Source of the DNA: Lachnospiraceae bacterium | Lineage (GTDB): Bacteria; Bacillota_A; Clostridia; Lachnospirales; Lachnospiraceae | Direction of reading: 5' to 3' | Assembly: GCA_004556565.1 (NCBI GenBank) | Contig: SFGN01000039.1 | Span: forward strand, 1 to 24,237 | DNA length: 24,237 bases | Shown: piece after piece, positions 8,151-14,979 of the stretch | How positions within the stretch are numbered: position 1 is the first letter of the stretch | How the letters are laid out: every line of letters begins with the position of its first letter | Translations under genes and position numbers: made by a program | The notes under the pieces: model-generated | What the model was told of the DNA's origin: nothing | The model's input: only the letters and a program-made list of their open reading frames with translations | The model's database searches: none

Positions 8151-8174
8151 AAAATGGTCCGGTGGACCATTTTT
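8151..8174. terminator. Bidirectional intrinsic terminator
   Basis: AAAATGGTCC-GGT-GGACCATTTT is a perfect 10-bp stem with a 3-base loop and an A-run/T-run on the two sides, so it can act in both directions. It is 74 bases downstream of the DUF975 stop on the minus strand. Confidence 0.75.
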
Positions 8175-8247
8175 GAGTTTATGAATGCAGAACTGTTATT
8201 CTATAGTCAATTAGTTTTTGCTATGGATAATGTATTACCGGATTTAT

Positions 8248-8967
8248 TTAATGAATGATTCCGGATGAAAAGGCTCTTGCTCGTGTCTCTGCATATAATT
8301 CTGCAAAGGTTGCCTGATAATACGGCTCAACATAAAAGAGGCCTACGACTCCAAAAGTGATTGATTCCAGTATCCTCCATCCGATAAATGACAAATCCAG
8401 CACGAATACATCCATTTTCTGCCCATACATCATCTGCTTGCTTATCTGGAATGTTTCTTTGTAATTCATACCCGGATTTTCTGCAAGAATATACGGAATC
8501 ATACGGTATTCATAGCTTTTGATAATTCCGGGAACTATGAACAGAAGACTCCATAAGGCAGTAAATAAATCTCTCAGGAACATTGTCAGGATGATATTTC
8601 CGTAACTTCCACATGTGAATCCATAACCGATCGTCCCTGCCGATGCATTTTCCGTCTGGTTTGCTATGAAAAATCTGCTGCCTCCCACTATCAGGGCATA
8701 GCCGACTACAACCCGCACTACTGCCATTATGACAGCTAAGAGCGCTGCAAAAGCTGTAAAAATCATTCCTACCAATCCGGCAATGTCAAAAACACTTGAG
8801 TAAGAATATTGCCTGCTGTAGCTGACAGAATCTGAATTTTCTGTGATATTATATTTATAGGTAGCAGCAGTGAAAAGTGCCATCAGAAAGGCTACGATCA
8901 CACAAGACCAATAGTTCCTCCTGAATGCTTCCCTTCCGCGCATTTTTAAATCCATCCGTGTCCACAT
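8248..8967 (-). CDS. DUF975 family integral membrane protein
   Basis: Predicted 239-residue membrane protein of the DUF975 family, common in Firmicutes and of unknown function. Family hallmarks are visible: a short amphipathic N-terminus (MRGREAFRRNYW), several membrane segments (about 21-37, 63-105), FLRDLFTALWSLLFIVPGII at 130-149, YRMIPYILAENPGMNY after it, then the QMMYGQKMDVFVLDLSFIGW segment and a last helix before VEPYYQATFAELY. AAGGAG lies 8 bases before the ATG. It is transcribed away from the thiamin operon, with about 100 bases between its start codon and the operon promoter. A clear promoter for it is not seen. Confidence 0.88.
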   Translation of the reverse strand: MWTRMDLKMRGREAFRRNYWSCVIVAFLMALFTAATYKYNITENSDSVSYSRQYSYSSVFDIAGLVGMIFTAFAALLAVIMAVVRVVVGYALIVGGSRFFIANQTENASAGTIGYGFTCGSYGNIILTMFLRDLFTALWSLLFIVPGIIKSYEYRMIPYILAENPGMNYKETFQISKQMMYGQKMDVFVLDLSFIGWRILESITFGVVGLFYVEPYYQATFAELYAETRARAFSSGIIH

Positions 8968-9069
8968 AATCTTTTCTCCTTTAAATATATTTAGGTCATT
9001 TAATACAACCTATGAACTTATCTTATCATATTCAAAAACAACCTGCATTATTTATATTTAAAATTAACG

Positions 9070-9098
9070 TTGTATTTTTTGAAAAGGAAAGCTATAAT
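9070..9098 (+). promoter_or_regulatory. Promoter of the thiamin operon
   Basis: TTGTAT, a 17-base spacer and a perfect TATAAT give a good sigma-A promoter. Transcription would begin near 9105, so the whole structured leader, the TPP riboswitch and the terminator hairpin lie in a leader of about 320 bases before thiS. Confidence 0.8.
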
Positions 9099-9107
9099 AC
9101 TTTTGTG

Positions 9108-9187
9108 GCAGCATGACAGTTAAGTGTCAACGGTGAACACCGGAGGTATGTTTTCTGAGCAATGCCGGCAGAGCTGCTGCATTTTTT
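9108..9187 (+). other. Structured leader RNA of unknown class upstream of the TPP riboswitch
   Basis: Between the promoter and the TPP aptamer the RNA can fold into a closed multi-branch form: closing stem GCAGCA (9108-9113) with TGCTGC (9175-9180), hairpin TGACA/TGTCA (9114-9129), hairpin CGGT/ACCG (9131-9142) and hairpin GGTAT/ATGCC (9145-9166). The closing stem is followed at 9182 by six T's, the pattern of a terminator. I do not recognise it as a known riboswitch class. It could be a leader terminator controlled by an unknown signal, or simply a stabilising fold. Pairings were found by eye. Confidence 0.4.
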
Positions 9188-9194
9188 AAAATTT

Positions 9195-9285
9195 AGCGGA
9201 GGGGAGCTTGCATTACAGGCTGAGAGGAAGGTGTGACCTTCGACCCATTACCTGATTTGGATAATGCCAACGTAGGGAGACGGAA
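9195..9285 (+). promoter_or_regulatory. TPP riboswitch (THI element)
   Basis: The conserved parts of the thiamin pyrophosphate aptamer are present: GGGGAGC, CAGGCTGAGA (9216-9225), a P3 hairpin GAAGGTGTGACCTTC, CCCATTACCTGAT (9244-9255) and TGGATAATGCCAACGTAGGGA (9258-9278, apart from small spacer differences). TPP binding normally favours termination or blocks translation. Here a terminator with an 8-T tail follows 20 bases later, so transcriptional control of the thi operon is expected: high TPP turns the operon off. Confidence 0.96.
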
Positions 9286-9304
9286 GATGCAGATATTACA
9301 TCTC

Positions 9305-9343
9305 GCGGGAAGTTGCCTTACCGGCTGCCTCCCGCTTTTTTTC
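9305..9343 (+). terminator. Riboswitch terminator; candidate embedded HMP-PP (thiS motif) aptamer
   Basis: The outer stem GCGGGA/TCCCGC and inner stem GCC/GGC are separated by a 4x4 internal loop (AGTT opposite TGCC) and capped by TTACC; eight T's and C follow. As a plain terminator the interrupted stem is odd. The published HMP-PP riboswitch (thiS motif) is described as a tiny aptamer almost wholly embedded in a terminator stem immediately upstream of thiS, which is exactly this position and layout. I do not have the consensus to hand, so the aptamer assignment is inference; the terminator itself is clear. Confidence 0.85.
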
Positions 9344-9365
9344 TTATAATAAATATAAGAAATTC

Positions 9366-9386
9366 TTCCGGCATCGGCTGCCGGAA
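9366..9386 (+). other. Perfect hairpin 27 bases before the thiS ribosome site
   Basis: TTCCGGCA-TCGGC-TGCCGGAA is an 8-bp perfect stem with a 5-base loop. No T-run follows, so it is not a terminator. Its loop and right arm repeat the GGCTGCC of the terminator hairpin upstream. It may shape the start region of thiS or be part of the switching fold. Confidence 0.45.
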
Positions 9387-9424
9387 ATGTATCTTGTATA
9401 ACATATGTGAAGGAGGAAGATGAT

Positions 9425-9619
9425 ATGGTCAAAATCAATGGAAAGGAAATGGATGTGGCCGGGAAACTGCTTTCTGATTATCTGGCGGGCACATCATATG
9501 ATGAAAAGCGTATTGCCATTGAGCGTAATGGCGTGATTCTGCCAAAGGCAAAATATTCGGAGACGGTTATAGAAGACGGTGATGTGATAGAGGTTGTAAG
9601 TTTTGTGGGAGGTGGCTGA
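9425..9619 (+). CDS. thiS: ThiS sulfur carrier protein
   Basis: 64-residue ubiquitin-like sulfur carrier. Its C-terminal Gly-Gly is adenylated by ThiF and converted to a thiocarboxylate that donates sulfur to ThiG for thiazole formation. The sequence shows MVKINGKEMD at the start, the RNGVILPKAKYSET segment and a C-terminus of SFVGGG, as required. AAGGAGGAAG precedes the ATG at 9425; an in-frame GTG at 9407 would put the ribosome site inside the gene. It is the first gene of the operon and overlaps the ribosome site of thiF, so the two are translationally linked. Confidence 0.95.
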   Translation: MVKINGKEMDVAGKLLSDYLAGTSYDEKRIAIERNGVILPKAKYSETVIEDGDVIEVVSFVGGG

Positions 9620-9620
9620 T

Positions 9621-10265
9621 TTGGCTGACAGATTTCCGACGAAAGAAGAAATGATGCGTGCCTTTGAGGAGTATCATGGAGCCGAGGTACAGAAAAAATA
9701 TGGGAAAGCCCGTGTTGCAGTATGCGGGCTTGGCGGGCTTGGCTCAAATATTGCGCTGTCGCTTGCACGGGCAGGAGTCGGAACATTGCATCTGATAGAT
9801 TTTGATACAGTAAGCCTGTCAAACCTGAATCGCCAGCAGTATGCGGTTTCACAGCTTGGCAAGTATAAAACGGAAGCACTGCGGGAGAATCTGCTGGCTG
9901 TTGCTCCTTATATTAATCTTGTAACAGATACTGTCCGTATTACGGAGGATAATATAGAAGAGCTTCTGAAAGAAGCCGATGTTATCTGCGAGGCGTTTGA
10001 CGGTGCTGAACAGAAGGCCATGCTTGTAAATTGTGTATCAGAAATGTTTCCGGAAAAATATCTCGTATCCGGTTCCGGAATGGCGGGATTTTCTTCGGCC
10101 AACAGTATCAAAACCCGCAAAGTGGCAGGGCGTTTTTATTTGTGCGGAGATGAAAACAGTGATGTGTCTGACAACATCGGACTTTTATCTTCCCGTGTGA
10201 TGATATGCGCCGCACATGAGGCACATATGGTGCTGCGGATTCTTGCGGAAAAATATGAACCGTAA
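9621..10265 (+). CDS. thiF: ThiF, short family-2 ThiS adenylyltransferase
   Basis: 214-residue E1-like enzyme that adenylates the C-terminus of ThiS. The nucleotide-binding GLGGLGS (residues 36-42), the acidic pair in LIDFD (about 58-62) and NLNRQQY (68-74) match the ThiF/MoeB/E1 family. It is shorter than E. coli ThiF and lacks the paired CxxC zinc motifs, as expected for the clostridial family-2 ThiF. I chose the TTG at 9621, directly after the thiS stop, because GGGAGGTGG lies just upstream; a GTG at 9603 would overlap thiS by 17 bases and has no ribosome site. A 58-base gap with a new ribosome site separates it from thiG. Confidence 0.88.
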   Translation: MADRFPTKEEMMRAFEEYHGAEVQKKYGKARVAVCGLGGLGSNIALSLARAGVGTLHLIDFDTVSLSNLNRQQYAVSQLGKYKTEALRENLLAVAPYINLVTDTVRITEDNIEELLKEADVICEAFDGAEQKAMLVNCVSEMFPEKYLVSGSGMAGFSSANSIKTRKVAGRFYLCGDENSDVSDNIGLLSSRVMICAAHEAHMVLRILAEKYEP

Positions 10266-10323
10266 ATAACGGAAGGAATATCTGCTTTGTGAAGAATAAC
10301 CGAAAAAGAAAGAAGGAATTAAA

Positions 10324-11097
10324 ATGACGACAGAAGACAAACTTATCATAGGAGGACATGAATTTCATTCGCGATTCATCCTTGGTTCGGGGAAATATTC
10401 CCTGAGGCTTATCGAAGCGGCAGTCAAGGATGCCGGGGCAGAAATGATTACACTTGCCGTGCGCCGTGCGAATACAAAAGAGCATGAGAATATCCTGGAT
10501 TATATACCGGAGGGCGTGACGCTTCTCCCGAATACATCCGGTGCGAGAAATGCCGAAGAAGCGGTACGGATCGCCCGTCTTGCAAGAGAGCTTGGCTGCG
10601 GGAATTTTGTAAAAGTTGAGATTATGCGGGATACCAAGTATCTGCTTCCTGATAATGCCGAGACGATCAAAGCGACAGAGATCCTCGCAAATGAGGGATT
10701 TATTGTAATGCCTTATATGTATCCGGATCTGAATGTGGCGAGAGACCTGGTCAATGCCGGTGCGGCCACGATCATGCCGCTTGCTTCTCCGATCGGTTCA
10801 AACAAAGGACTGGCAACCCGTGATTTTATCCAGATATTAATTAATGAAATCGATTTGCCGGTCATCGTGGATGCAGGCATCGGCAGACCCTCCCAGGCAT
10901 GTGAGGCGATGGAAATGGGAGCTGCAGCAATCATGGCAAATACAGCTTTGGCAACGGCGGGAGACCTTACGCTGATGGCTTCAGCTTTCCGGCAGGCGAT
11001 CGAGGCAGGAAGAAAAGCATATCTTTCCGGATTGGGACGTGTCCTTGTGCGCGGAGCATCTTCATCCGACCCGCTGACCGGATTCCTGCATGATTAA
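10324..11097 (+). CDS. thiG: ThiG thiazole synthase
   Basis: 257-residue TIM-barrel enzyme that builds the thiazole ring from 1-deoxy-D-xylulose 5-phosphate, ThiS thiocarboxylate and dehydroglycine. The Schiff-base lysine is Lys97 in FVKVEIMRD, and the phosphate-binding glycine and alanine patches near the end (VDAGIGRPSQA, MGAAAIMANTALA) are intact. Length is typical of the family. AAGGAATT lies before the ATG. The gene ends 10 bases before the thiH start, inside the thiH ribosome site. Confidence 0.97.
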   Translation: MTTEDKLIIGGHEFHSRFILGSGKYSLRLIEAAVKDAGAEMITLAVRRANTKEHENILDYIPEGVTLLPNTSGARNAEEAVRIARLARELGCGNFVKVEIMRDTKYLLPDNAETIKATEILANEGFIVMPYMYPDLNVARDLVNAGAATIMPLASPIGSNKGLATRDFIQILINEIDLPVIVDAGIGRPSQACEAMEMGAAAIMANTALATAGDLTLMASAFRQAIEAGRKAYLSGLGRVLVRGASSSDPLTGFLHD

Positions 11098-11107
11098 GGA
11101 GGACGCT

Positions 11108-12373
11108 ATGGAAAAGCAAATGGAAAATCAGTTCTTTGTTGATTCAGAGTATTTGTCCCCGAAAGCCCTTGAGAAGAAGCATCAGCTTGAGAATGACCCG
11201 TCTTCCCGGAAGAATCATATGGAATATCTGCCGGGGATGGAGCAGATTGAGTCTGATGTCTGCAAAAAAGTTATGTCACAGATGAATTCATATGATTATT
11301 CCCGTTATACAGCGAAAGATGTGAAGGCGGCGCTGGAGCATGAGAATTGCACTATTGAAGATTTTAAGGCATTGCTTTCCCCGGCGGCTGAACCGTTTTT
11401 GGAGCAGATGGCACAGAAGGCACGCCTTGAGACGGGAAAACATTTTGGTAATACTGTATACCTGTTTACACCGCTTTACATTGCTAATTATTGTGAGAAT
11501 TATTGTGTTTATTGCGGATTTAACTGTTATAACCATATTAACCGTATGAAACTGACGATGGAGCAGATTGAGCATGAGATGAAAATCATTGCCGATTCCG
11601 GTATGGAAGAAATTCTGATTCTCACAGGAGAAAGCCACACGATGAGTGATGTGCATTATATCGGGGAGGCATGTAAACTTGCCCGGAAATATTTCCGTAT
11701 GGTCGGACTGGAAATCTACCCGGTCAATACAGAGGATTACTGTTACCTTCACGAGTGTGGTGCAGACTATGTGACAGTTTTCCAGGAAACCTATGATACG
11801 GAAAAATATGAAACATTGCATCTGATGGGGCATAAACGGGTATGGCCATACCGTTTTGATGCACAGGAAAGAGCTCTGAGGGGAGGAATGCGAGGCGTTG
11901 CGTTCTCAGCACTTCTGGGGCTTTCAGATTTCAGAAAGGACGCACTTGCAAGTGCGCTGCATGTATATTATCTGCAAAGAAAATATCCACAGGCAGAGAT
12001 GTCCCTTTCCTGCCCGCGTCTGCGCCCGATTATCAATAATGACAGAATAAATCCGCTGGATGTTCACGAAAAGCAGCTTTGCCAGATCATCTGTGCATAC
12101 CGTATTTTCCTTCCTTACGTCGGAATTACGGTATCTTCCCGCGAAAGTGCGTCATTTCGTAACGGCATCGTAAAAATTGCGGCGACAAAGGTTTCCGCCG
12201 GGGTTTCAACAGGAATCGGCGACCACGAAAGTAAATATACAGGAAAGGAGTCTGACGGCACAGAGGGCGATGAGCAGTTTGAAATCAATGACAGCCGAAG
12301 CTTTGATAAAATGTATCAGGACATTTCAAAAGACGGGCTGCAGCCTGTGCTGAATGATTATCTTTATGTCTGA
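11108..12373 (+). CDS. thiH: ThiH tyrosine lyase (2-iminoacetate synthase)
   Basis: 421-residue radical SAM enzyme that cleaves tyrosine to give p-cresol and dehydroglycine (2-iminoacetate), the C2-N unit used by ThiG. The [4Fe-4S] motif is CENYCVYC, with Cys129, Cys133 and Cys136. The C-terminal part lacks the extra CxxC cluster site of HydG, so this is ThiH and not the hydrogenase maturase. TAAGGAGG precedes the ATG at 11108; an ATG at 11090 would overlap thiG and place the ribosome site within the gene. Use of an anaerobic ThiH in place of the aerobic glycine oxidase ThiO fits an anaerobe. Confidence 0.96.
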   Translation: MEKQMENQFFVDSEYLSPKALEKKHQLENDPSSRKNHMEYLPGMEQIESDVCKKVMSQMNSYDYSRYTAKDVKAALEHENCTIEDFKALLSPAAEPFLEQMAQKARLETGKHFGNTVYLFTPLYIANYCENYCVYCGFNCYNHINRMKLTMEQIEHEMKIIADSGMEEILILTGESHTMSDVHYIGEACKLARKYFRMVGLEIYPVNTEDYCYLHECGADYVTVFQETYDTEKYETLHLMGHKRVWPYRFDAQERALRGGMRGVAFSALLGLSDFRKDALASALHVYYLQRKYPQAEMSLSCPRLRPIINNDRINPLDVHEKQLCQIICAYRIFLPYVGITVSSRESASFRNGIVKIAATKVSAGVSTGIGDHESKYTGKESDGTEGDEQFEINDSRSFDKMYQDISKDGLQPVLNDYLYV

Positions 12374-12968
12374 TATTTTATGTGTGACAAACCGGCTGTT
12401 GTGCAGGGAGAATTTCTTGTCCAGAATAGAGAAAATCGCCGCGTGTGCTCCGGCGGGGATCATTTTGCGGGAAAAAGATCTGACCGGAGAAGAATATAAG
12501 CTCCTGGCAGAGCAGGTTATGGAAATATGTAAAAAATATGAAGTCTCCTGTGTTCTTCATTCTTTTATAAAGGAGGCACGGGAATTGAGGTCTGAAGCCA
12601 TCCATCTGCCGCTTCCGGTACTAAGGGGTATGACGAAAGAGGATAAAGCAGATTTTAAAATAATCGGCGCATCCTGCCATTCGGTCGATGATGCCGTGGA
12701 AGCGGAAACTTTGGGCTGCACCTATATAACGGCAGGTCACATATTTGCCACAGATTGTAAAAAGAATCTTCCGCCGCGTGGCATCGGATTTCTGAAAATG
12801 GTCTGTGAGAATGTGTCGGTTCCCGTGTATGCCATCGGGGGTATCAACAGTGGGAATATGGAATCTGTGAGAAATGCCGGGGCAAAGGGAGCATGTATTA
12901 TGAGCGGTCTGATGTGCTGTGAAAGTGGAGACATCCGTCCGGTGGTTTTGGGAAAGCAGGTGAAGTAA
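12366..12968 (+). CDS. tenI: TenI-like thiazole tautomerase
   Basis: 200-residue TIM-barrel protein related to ThiE but of the TenI type. The segment AGHIFATDCKKNLPPRG matches the TenI pattern GHxFxTDCKKG, with His125 in the position of the catalytic histidine of B. subtilis TenI; GIILREKDL near residue 31 is shared with ThiE. TenI aromatises the ThiG product to the thiazole carboxylate phosphate that ThiE uses. The start at 12366 overlaps the end of thiH by 8 bases; an ATG at 12354 is also possible, and neither has a clear ribosome site, so translation is probably coupled to thiH. A true ThiE follows, which supports the separate role. Confidence 0.85.
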   Translation: MSDILCVTNRLLCRENFLSRIEKIAACAPAGIILREKDLTGEEYKLLAEQVMEICKKYEVSCVLHSFIKEARELRSEAIHLPLPVLRGMTKEDKADFKIIGASCHSVDDAVEAETLGCTYITAGHIFATDCKKNLPPRGIGFLKMVCENVSVPVYAIGGINSGNMESVRNAGAKGACIMSGLMCCESGDIRPVVLGKQVK

Positions 12969-13615
12969 TGGTATTTGATAAAAGCAGTTTATTATTGTAT
13001 GCGGTGACCGACCGCTCATGGACGGGCAGGCAGACATTAGAAGAGCAGATTGAGGAGGCACTTCTCGGAGGGGCAACCTGTATTCAGCTTCGTGAAAAGA
13101 ATCTTGATGAGGAGGCATTTATCAGGGAGGCTGCTGAAATAAAATGCCTTTGCAGCCGATACGGTGCACCTCTGATCATAAATGATAATGTAAAGGTCGC
13201 ACTGGAAAGCGGGGCTGATGGTGTCCATGTGGGGCAGGAAGACTGTCCGGCCGGTGAAATCAGAAAAATTGCAGGGAAAGATTTTATTATCGGTGTCACC
13301 GCAAAGACTGTTTTGCAGGCAAAAAAAGCAGAAGCAGACGGTGCGGATTATCTGGGCACGGGAGCTATGTTCCCGTCACCGACAAAGAAAAATGCAATCC
13401 GCATTACAAATAAGGAATTAAAGGAAATTACTTCTTCGGTATCAATTCCGGTCGTGGCGATCGGGGGCATTACGGAATACAATGTATCGGAGCTTGCGGG
13501 ATGTGGTATCTGCGGTGTCGCAGTAGTATCTGCTGTATTTGCGGCAGAAAATATAAAAGAAACGACAGAAAAACTTAAAGAAAAAGTTTGTTCTATTGTA
13601 AAAGGAGATAAATGA
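12968..13615 (+). CDS. thiE: ThiE thiamin-phosphate synthase
   Basis: 215-residue TIM-barrel enzyme that joins HMP pyrophosphate and the thiazole phosphate carboxylate to give thiamin monophosphate. Family residues are present: QLREKN (Arg42, Lys44), IINDN (70-74), ADGVHVGQED (83-92), GVTAKT (109-114), GTGAMFPSPTKK (130-141) and AIGGI (164-168). Start and stop overlap as TAATG with tenI, and the stop is directly next to the thiD start, so the three genes are tightly coupled. Confidence 0.96.
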   Translation: MVFDKSSLLLYAVTDRSWTGRQTLEEQIEEALLGGATCIQLREKNLDEEAFIREAAEIKCLCSRYGAPLIINDNVKVALESGADGVHVGQEDCPAGEIRKIAGKDFIIGVTAKTVLQAKKAEADGADYLGTGAMFPSPTKKNAIRITNKELKEITSSVSIPVVAIGGITEYNVSELAGCGICGVAVVSAVFAAENIKETTEKLKEKVCSIVKGDK

Positions 13616-14428
13616 ATGAGGACAGCATTGACAATCGCCGGGAGTGATTCCAGCGGAGGCGCAGGAATTCAGGCAGATATCAAAACGATGACTATGAACG
13701 GAGTCTATGCCATGAGTGCGATCACTGCCCTGACCGCACAGAATACGATGGGTGTTTCTGCAATCATGAATGTGACACCGGAGTTCTTAAAGCAGGAGAT
13801 AGATGATATTTTCCTGGATATCCGTCCTGATGCGGTGAAAATCGGAATGGTTTCTTCGGACGGGCTTATCCGGATGATCGCAGACAGGCTTACATTTTAT
13901 AAAGCAGACAATATTGTGCTTGACCCTGTCATGGTGGCCACAAGCGGTGCAAGGCTTATTGATGAGGATGCAGTATCGGCTCTGAAACAGGTCTTGATGC
14001 CTCTGGCAGCAGTCGTTACGCCAAATATCCCGGAAGCGGAAGTACTTGCGGGGATGTCCATCCGCAGTGCGGAGGATATGATTGATGCGGCAAAAATGAT
14101 CGGCGAGGCCTATGGATGTGCCGTTCTGTGCAAAGGTGGACATAATTTGAATGATGCCAATGATCTGCTATATGCAGACGGGATGTACAGATGGTTTGAA
14201 GGAAAGAGAATAGATAATCCTAATACCCACGGGACCGGTTGTACATTGTCCAGTGCCATTGCCGCAAATCTGGCCAAAGGATTCGGACTGGCGGAATCGG
14301 TACAGAGGGCAAAAAATTATATATCCGGAGCACTGGCAGCAGGACTTAATCTGGGTAAAGGACAAGGACCTATGAATCACGCATTTGATCTGCGGGGACA
14401 ATTCTCCGGCATGCCGGGAGAATCATAA
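13616..14428 (+). CDS. thiD: ThiD hydroxymethylpyrimidine (phosphate) kinase
   Basis: 270-residue ribokinase-fold enzyme that phosphorylates HMP to HMP-P and then HMP-PP, the second substrate of ThiE. Visible motifs are TIAGSDSSGGAGIQADIKT at the N-terminus, LDPVMVATSG (102-111) and the anion-hole GTGC (206-209) in the NTHGTGCTLSSA segment. AAAGGAG lies 8 bases before the ATG. Because it accepts free HMP, it allows salvage when ThiC is not used. It is the last gene of the operon. The end of the gene contains a near-palindrome (14401-14423) without a T-run, so the true operon terminator is not clear. Confidence 0.97.
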   Translation: MRTALTIAGSDSSGGAGIQADIKTMTMNGVYAMSAITALTAQNTMGVSAIMNVTPEFLKQEIDDIFLDIRPDAVKIGMVSSDGLIRMIADRLTFYKADNIVLDPVMVATSGARLIDEDAVSALKQVLMPLAAVVTPNIPEAEVLAGMSIRSAEDMIDAAKMIGEAYGCAVLCKGGHNLNDANDLLYADGMYRWFEGKRIDNPNTHGTGCTLSSAIAANLAKGFGLAESVQRAKNYISGALAAGLNLGKGQGPMNHAFDLRGQFSGMPGES

Positions 14429-14490
14429 AAGTCCGGAAAGTATGATTTACGAAAAATAATATTTATGGAAAACGAGATATTCATGTAAAG

Positions 14491-14541
14491 TGCGGTATGT
14501 AGAACCGCAGGCCATAAAAACTATAAAAAGGGATGGCCTGC
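14491..14541. other. Two overlapping, mutually exclusive hairpins
   Basis: TGCGGT...ACCGCA (14491-14509) and GCAGGCCAT...ATGGCCTGC (14507-14541) share GCA, so an RNA can form only one fully. The second has a 17-base A-rich loop. Neither is followed by a T-run on either strand. It lies in the 183-base gap between thiD and the small minus-strand gene; otherwise I see nothing in that gap. Confidence 0.4.
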
Positions 14542-14611
14542 AGCCGGAAAACCAGTATAAGCCACATTTAATACCTTACTGTATCGGTGTGGATCATACC
14601 AGGGAGACGGG

Positions 14612-14794
14612 TCAGTCTTTCCAGCTTTCTTTTCCGAAATACGGAGGATAGATTTGATAAATATCGTTATAGGATTCAAGCTCTGCCTCTGATGTCGGAA
14701 GAGAAGGAATCAGACCGGTACATTCTCTTGCAGAAGCCGTTGAAAGATAATCATAGTCATCAACGGTTTCCGATGAATCAGTTTTCTTTGACAT
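14612..14794 (-). CDS. Small acidic protein with CTGLIP motif, 60 residues
   Basis: A 60-residue, strongly acidic, Tyr-rich protein with a single cysteine in the segment ASARECTGLIPSLPTSEAEL. GGGAGGTG precedes the ATG at 14794 on the minus strand, an excellent ribosome site; a GTG at 14809 would overlap that site. I have an impression that similar short Clostridia proteins share the DYDxLSxxS...CTGLIP pattern, but I cannot name a family. No signal peptide or membrane segment is visible. It stands alone on the minus strand between thiD and the PHP gene. A role as a regulatory or peptide-type product is possible but not shown. Confidence 0.7.
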   Translation of the reverse strand: MSKKTDSSETVDDYDYLSTASARECTGLIPSLPTSEAELESYNDIYQIYPPYFGKESWKD

Positions 14795-14979
14795 AAATTC
14801 ACCTCCCACAGTTATTATTTGCAGGAACTAAACAGATATGCCTGTCGGAGTAAGAATCGTGAAAACAAATGTAATTGAGCCTTTTATCATGAGCAGAACA
14901 GATATGAAGCGACAGGAAGGAACGAAGGTTTGTTTTGCGGATGGCGCAGGCTGAAATGTAACAAATTGGAGGCAACATT

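Noticed and set aside
8058..8258. 66-codon open frame
   Set aside because: It is made of two terminator hairpins and has no ribosome site.
11108..12373. Possible HydG instead of ThiH
   Set aside because: No C-terminal CxxC cluster motif, and the gene sits within the thi operon.
14401..14423. Palindrome around CCGGCATGCCGG at the end of thiD as operon terminator
   Set aside because: It lies in coding sequence and no T-run follows.
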